Part shown: piece by piece, positions 60,086 through 64,000 of the stretch
Numbering within the stretch: the first letter of the stretch is position 1
How the letters are laid out: each line of letters begins with the position of its first letter
Assembly (NCBI GenBank): GCA_963575745.1
Contig: CAUYUJ010014323.1
Location: forward strand, 334,393-398,392
Source of the DNA: Prorocentrum cordatum
Lineage: Eukaryota > Sar > Dinophyceae > Prorocentrales > Prorocentraceae
Length of the DNA stretch: 64,000 nucleotides
Direction of reading: 5' to 3'
The notes under the pieces: generated by a model
Told to the model about the DNA's origin: nothing
Databases searched by the model: none
What the model saw: the letters and a program-made list of their open reading frames with translations, nothing else
Translations under genes and position numbers: made by a program

Positions 60086-63000
60086 CAAGACCCATTCTTC
60101 ATCTGGGTCAGCGGTCGGAAGAAGTCCGTCACAGACTTCCCCGTGGACGACATAGTGGCGAGGTCTTCTCCAGTGAATGGAATCCATGAGTGACCATGAA
60201 CCTCGGCGATCTTTGTGATCGCCTGACATTTCTCTGCAAAATCCAGGCTGCCCGACCAGAATCTCAATTTTGGGTCCGTGACTTCCATATAAAGGTCCAG
60301 GATTTCACCCACTATTACTCGCCATTCATCCCGGGGGGGCGAAACACGCCCAAAGCTCCCTTTCATGCGAAGATACTCAAGGACGTTCCATGGGCCGCGA
60401 CCGATGCAAGGTTTGTCTTCGGGCTCGGGTTCTGACGCTGCGGGCCCCGAGTCCGGCGGCCCACCTCCTCCTCCTCCTCCCCCTGAGGGGGGGGCGTCGC
60501 GTGAGGGGAACCCGCCAGATGGTGGTTGATCCCCACTATCGCCGGCTGAGCCGTGAGGGGGAGCTCCACCACTGCCTCCACTGGCTGAGCCAAGAGGATT
60601 CTCAACGTAGGGAGGCTGGCCGGCTGGTGGTTCGCCAGCCGCCTGTTTCGCATTCCCATGGTCATCCAATGATGGCTGATATTGACCCACAACTGCAGGT
60701 TGACAAGTCTCGGCGATCGAGTCGTCAGGCGCCTCCGTTGCAGTCTTCGGCTTCTTTTGCGGCGAGTCCTCATCGGCATCCGGGTTGAGCCCGTCTTCGG
60801 CAAGCCATTTCTCAAAGTTCCGTGGCCTCTTCCAGGGGCGTTGTCTTTTCCTCCAGTGCACTGCCTGCGTAGGTGCGTCCTCGAAGCACGCCGCCTTGGC
60901 GGCGGCAGTAAGGGCTTCCTCGACCACGTGCACGGGTGCACTGTATTTTCCTTTGACCACTGGAAAAGCGAACATCGTTCCCCACCCTTCCCCGACGGCT
61001 GAGCCGCGGGGAGGCTTCCGAGAGGAAGGCCTCCAAATATCAATCCAGACCTTTTGATCGCCCTTTTCAACGTGCTCCGCCACTGGTGCACTCACATTGG
61101 TGCCCCAGTGGGTCTCGCAGTGAACGGCTGGGCCGACAGTGGGACCAAACGCTTCTCCCGGTTCGAGCGTTCTGATTATACCACGAAAGCTCTCTTCTGG
61201 GGGGTCCGTGTACATCCGACTGATCAGCTTCGTCTTTTCGTCAGGATACGTTTGGAGGAACGTTCCTTCGGGGATTTTGTCGACGTCAGGAGGGGCAATA
61301 TCGAAACGGCAAGTATCCTTCCGCTCAAACATAATCCAATGTACGGTCCATGGGTCTTGGGAGATCTGGGAGTACAAGCGCTGGAATATCGTCTGAGACG
61401 TTGTTTCCAGGTCCGCCCTCAATGCAGTCGCGACGGCGTCATTTCTCGTGTAAAATATGTCGTTCTTCCACATTGTGTAGCGCCAACCCCAGCCCTTTGA
61501 CGGCACAAACTTGACAGTTCCGTCTTTGGGTCCCGCACGGGACCACTCCCTCAGTTTATCAGGGAAGCACTTAAAGACTTCTGTATTCCTCCATGCTTCG
61601 ACGTCTTCTACGTCGGGGCCAGTCAATTTCTTTGAGCGAGGACTGTCCTGGGGGGCAGTTTCAATTTCAGCATCATTTTCTGATATAATGTCATTTGGAC
61701 TGAAGTGTTCATGTCCTGCCCCATCCGGCTGAGCCGGTGGGCAAGCCATCGGCTGAGCCGGCGTCGAGGCTTTTCGAATTCTGGCGAGGAGATCATCATT
61801 GTAATCCTCTTCCTCTCTGCCCTTGTCGACAACATCGTCGGAATCAATTTCATCCACGATGTCGTCGGAATGGAATGAGATCGCGTCATCACTCAGTGAT
61901 CCGTCCGCCTTCTCCCCCAGCGGACGACACATGGGTTCAGTCGTCGGTGTCTCCGGCGCGCGGAAATCGCGGCGAGCGAGATTCGAACAGTCGCGGCAAG
62001 GCAACCGCTCGCCGCTATGGGGGGCCGGTCGCGGGGCAGCCCGCGCAGACTGTCGAGCCGAAACGGCGGCGGCGCATATAGGATTTGGAAAGGAGATAGG
62101 ACGACGACGAGACGATCCACCACTCTCTGCAGCGTTGGCGACGGCGAAATGAACTTGCCTGGGAAAATCACCGGTGTAATCTTCAGCGCTCTTACACTCT
62201 CGCCCCCTAGCCTCAACATGCTCACGTGCGCCATCACATCCACGCTCTAACCCCTCCGCAACGATGGGAGAGGTGGCGGCTATCGCCCAGGGCTTTTTCA
62301 TGACATTTCCCTTGCTATCCTTCAATCCGCACGCGCACCCGCGCGACGCCGCCTTGGCAAATCCCAACTCTCGAAGAAAACTCTTTACCTGAGGGTCTCT
62401 CCAATAATTACATTGGGTAGGCCATTCAATACATACAACGCCCCCCGCTTTGTGCACAGCGCGGGCAATCTCGCAGAAATTCCAAAACAGATAACGGAAA
62501 TCAGTTCTAATGCCCCGAAATCTGCGCATAGCCCTGTGATTTCCGGTACGGAAATAATTCGCTTCGTTCACATGCTGCCAAGGGGGGCCTCCTGTACACG
62601 GCATGGAGCCCCACGACGTGATATGTTTTCCCTTAAGCGCAGCTATGTCGTTTAGCGCTATTTTGAGTCCCTCATCCGTCCTCATGTATTCTTCCTCGGT
62701 GTATCGAGTCACTTTACATGAGTTGTCAACGAAATTCTTCGGGTCTCCTATTCTACTTTGGGGGCCGCAGCAGTACCCTAATAAAAATCTTTCCCCGGTC
62801 CACTGAGAGGCCGGGGCGCAATCTTCTCGCATTTTAAATTCTGTGTATCCAATCCATTTGCTGAGGCAATAATCACCGTCGCTACAATCGCCATCTGAGT
62901 CATATTCAAATGGGTGATGATATCTGCTTTCTTCGTCACGCCAATTATCGATGCGATCTATCGTCAAACCTTGTTGGGAGTTGACGGCACATGTGCGACG

Positions 63001-63822
63001 TTTGTCCTCAAGCTTATCAAGCTCGACGGGGCAATCCCCGATTGTCGACATAAACGTGACAAGTCTCGGAACATAGTGATGTCGTATCAAATTCTGTCCT
63101 TGTCTCATCCATTCGTCCCTTTTATCGGAGAAGTTGGCAGCCGCTGCAGAGTGCGGATTGCGAAGCGGGCGATCGTCGTTAGAAACAGCCTCCCTGTTTT
63201 CAGGTCTCTTGGAAGGCTCTGACTCGCTTTCACTGTCCGATATTCCAAACATGGTTTTCATCTCACGATCGGAGCTTCTTTGTGTTGCGTTTTCAATCGC
63301 TCTCGTTTTCTCGGAGCTTCTGCTGTAACACTCTTTGCCCATTCGAGGAATGGCATTACCTGCGACATCGGCTGAGCCGACTGCATTCTTCGTCTTTGAT
63401 AGCCCCTCGGCTTGGCCGGGGGCAGCCACAGCGGGTTTGCCTTTGCTGGGGCGCTTTTTCTTTTTGTTTGACTTTTTGCTAGGTATGGCAGCTCCTCCCC
63501 GCAAGGCCGAACTAGGGCCTAGGCGGGGCTTGAGGGCCCCCCCGGGTTTCAGGGGAAGTCCGTCAGAAAACGTTGAGTCAAGATAATCTTGGCACCGCTT
63601 AGCGGCCCAGAACTTAGGCGTCACTATGTTGACGAGGTGTAATACTTTGACCCATGCCATTGGGTCAACGAATCGCTTTGTTCCAATATCTGCAGCCTCG
63701 TATTGTGTTCTTTCGTATTGTAATTGAACAAGGCCACGGGACAATTGTTCGGACACAGCTGCTGCATCGATTCTATGCGTTCTTGGTAGGTGCGTCAGCT
63801 TCATTGACCCGCCTGCCTTCAT
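60086..63822 (-). CDS. Retroelement polyprotein segment with MTase-like module
   Basis: A frame of about 1240 codons continuing from the RNase H at the window end. It starts LPRTHRIDAAAVSEQLSRGL then LQYERTQYEAADIGTKRFVD, the end of a copia-type RNase H. A basic Lys/Ser spacer follows, then a Cys-containing region (GYCCGPQSRIG), GKHITSWGSMPCTGGPPWQH (about 62625-62569), GGVVCIEWPTQCNYWRD (about 62440), KKPWAIAATSP and GCDGAREHVEARG. This is the same motif order as the module in the copia Gag-Pro. Then acidic linkers, TVHWIMFERKDTCRFDIAPP and FAEKCQAITKIAEVHGHSWI. Frame is lost near 60085. Eight or more family C hairpins lie within it. Confidence 0.6.
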
Positions 63823-64000
63823 GACTTTGCAAACTGCTTGGTTATCTTCCTAGAATAAACATCGCGCAGGTCTATCCAGCAGGATCTCCCACAGCGGTAA
63901 TGCCGCAAGCAGCTCCTTGCGTAACGCAAGGTCGGCCGCGACGATCTCGGCCTCAAGCGTACTATGAGATGCGCATGTTTGTCTTTGCGAACTCATCGAT
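63823..64000 (-). pseudogene. RNase H fragment of a copia-type element (runs off the window)
   Basis: In the same frame as the following polyprotein: STLEAEIVAADLALRKELLA then LPLWEILLDRPARCLF, an in-frame TAG at 63850-63852, and EDNQAVCKVMKAG. These match the copia RNase H landmarks S-T-x-E-A-E and EDNQ. The element's RT should lie beyond 64000. The stop may be a decay mutation. Confidence 0.7.

Larger units (their letters stand above)
50979..63418 (-). repeat. Family C mini-hairpins, CGGC-TCA-GCCG type (about 14 copies)
   Basis: Coding-strand stem CGGC/GCCG with a TCA loop. Plus positions: 50979, 56072, 56557, 58706, 58747, 58862, 59313, 60542, 60581, 60990, 61725, 61750, 63368, 63408. First stem pair is C-G in most, U-A at 60581 (TGGC/GCCA) and U.G at 56072 (TGGC/GCCG). 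Longest: 58706-58722 (7 bp), 59313-59331 (8 bp with two wobbles) and 60990-61011 (9 bp with a bulge). Encodes GSA or AQP. Confidence 0.8.

Noticed and set aside
1-64000. Spliced-leader (DinoSL) relics
   Set aside because: I looked for CCATTTTGGCTCAAG and its complement. Only partial hits such as GCCATTTTGAATAA at 18668 were found, which are not convincing.

Overview
The window looks like nuclear DNA of a dinoflagellate. Supporting signs are the GC-rich background, very long tri-nucleotide microsatellites, few recognisable host genes, and several mobile-element families of the kind seen in dinoflagellate genomes: Ty1/copia polyproteins with a KGKGRGKG linker and zinc knuckle, a LINE RNase H, and a Helitron with Rep and PIF1-type helicase. 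No ribosomal RNA, tRNA, CRISPR or bacterial operon is visible. Species is not determinable here.

Layout. 0.4-5.5 kb (minus): decayed copia-type Gag region carrying many short GNRA-loop hairpin repeats. 5.7-11.3 kb: tandem repeats and microsatellites with one weak secreted-protein gene. 11.6-14.1 kb (minus): exons of a CLC chloride channel/transporter whose introns are, or contain, inverted-repeat elements; one of them (12831-12983) has terminal inverted repeats and a near-duplicated target site but no GT-AG ends. 15.1-24.2 kb: two Gly-Pro minisatellites, relics, an 11-bp TTTAGCTTAGC satellite of about 0.95 kb, and a degenerate LINE RNase H. 24.3-24.8 kb (minus): small GKHKGK-domain protein. 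25.6-36.1 kb (plus): a near-complete Helitron interrupted by four intron-like inserts and three point stops. 36.3-41.3 kb: related minisatellites around a minus-strand coiled-coil/CCCH-finger gene. 41.3-47.3 kb (minus): Ty1/copia retrotransposon with gag-protease, integrase and RT-RNase H in shifted frames. 47.5-49.6 kb: microsatellite and dispersed repeats. 50.3-64.0 kb (minus): a retroelement RNase H tail followed by a long unidirectional series of unknown ORFs, broken by a 90-bp tandem repeat.

The most unusual observation is that three unrelated families of short hairpin repeats are sown inside reading frames, each family confined to one element: family A (GNRA loops) in 0.4-5.2 kb, family B (peptide GASQPA, read in one frame in nearly all copies) in the Helitron and its flanks, and family C (CGGC-TCA-GCCG) in 50.9-63.5 kb. 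Stem positions vary with compensating or G.U-preserving changes, and family A loops are GUAA, GCAA, GAAA or GGAA on the coding strand. This resembles in-frame palindromic elements such as those of Rickettsia, but in a eukaryote.

A second theme is intron-like inserts bounded by inverted repeats (introner-like) in both the CLC gene and the Helitron, several lacking GT-AG ends. A third is a methyltransferase-like PC...E-x-P module found in two different retroelements at different positions. All family calls come from reading translations; no database search was run.
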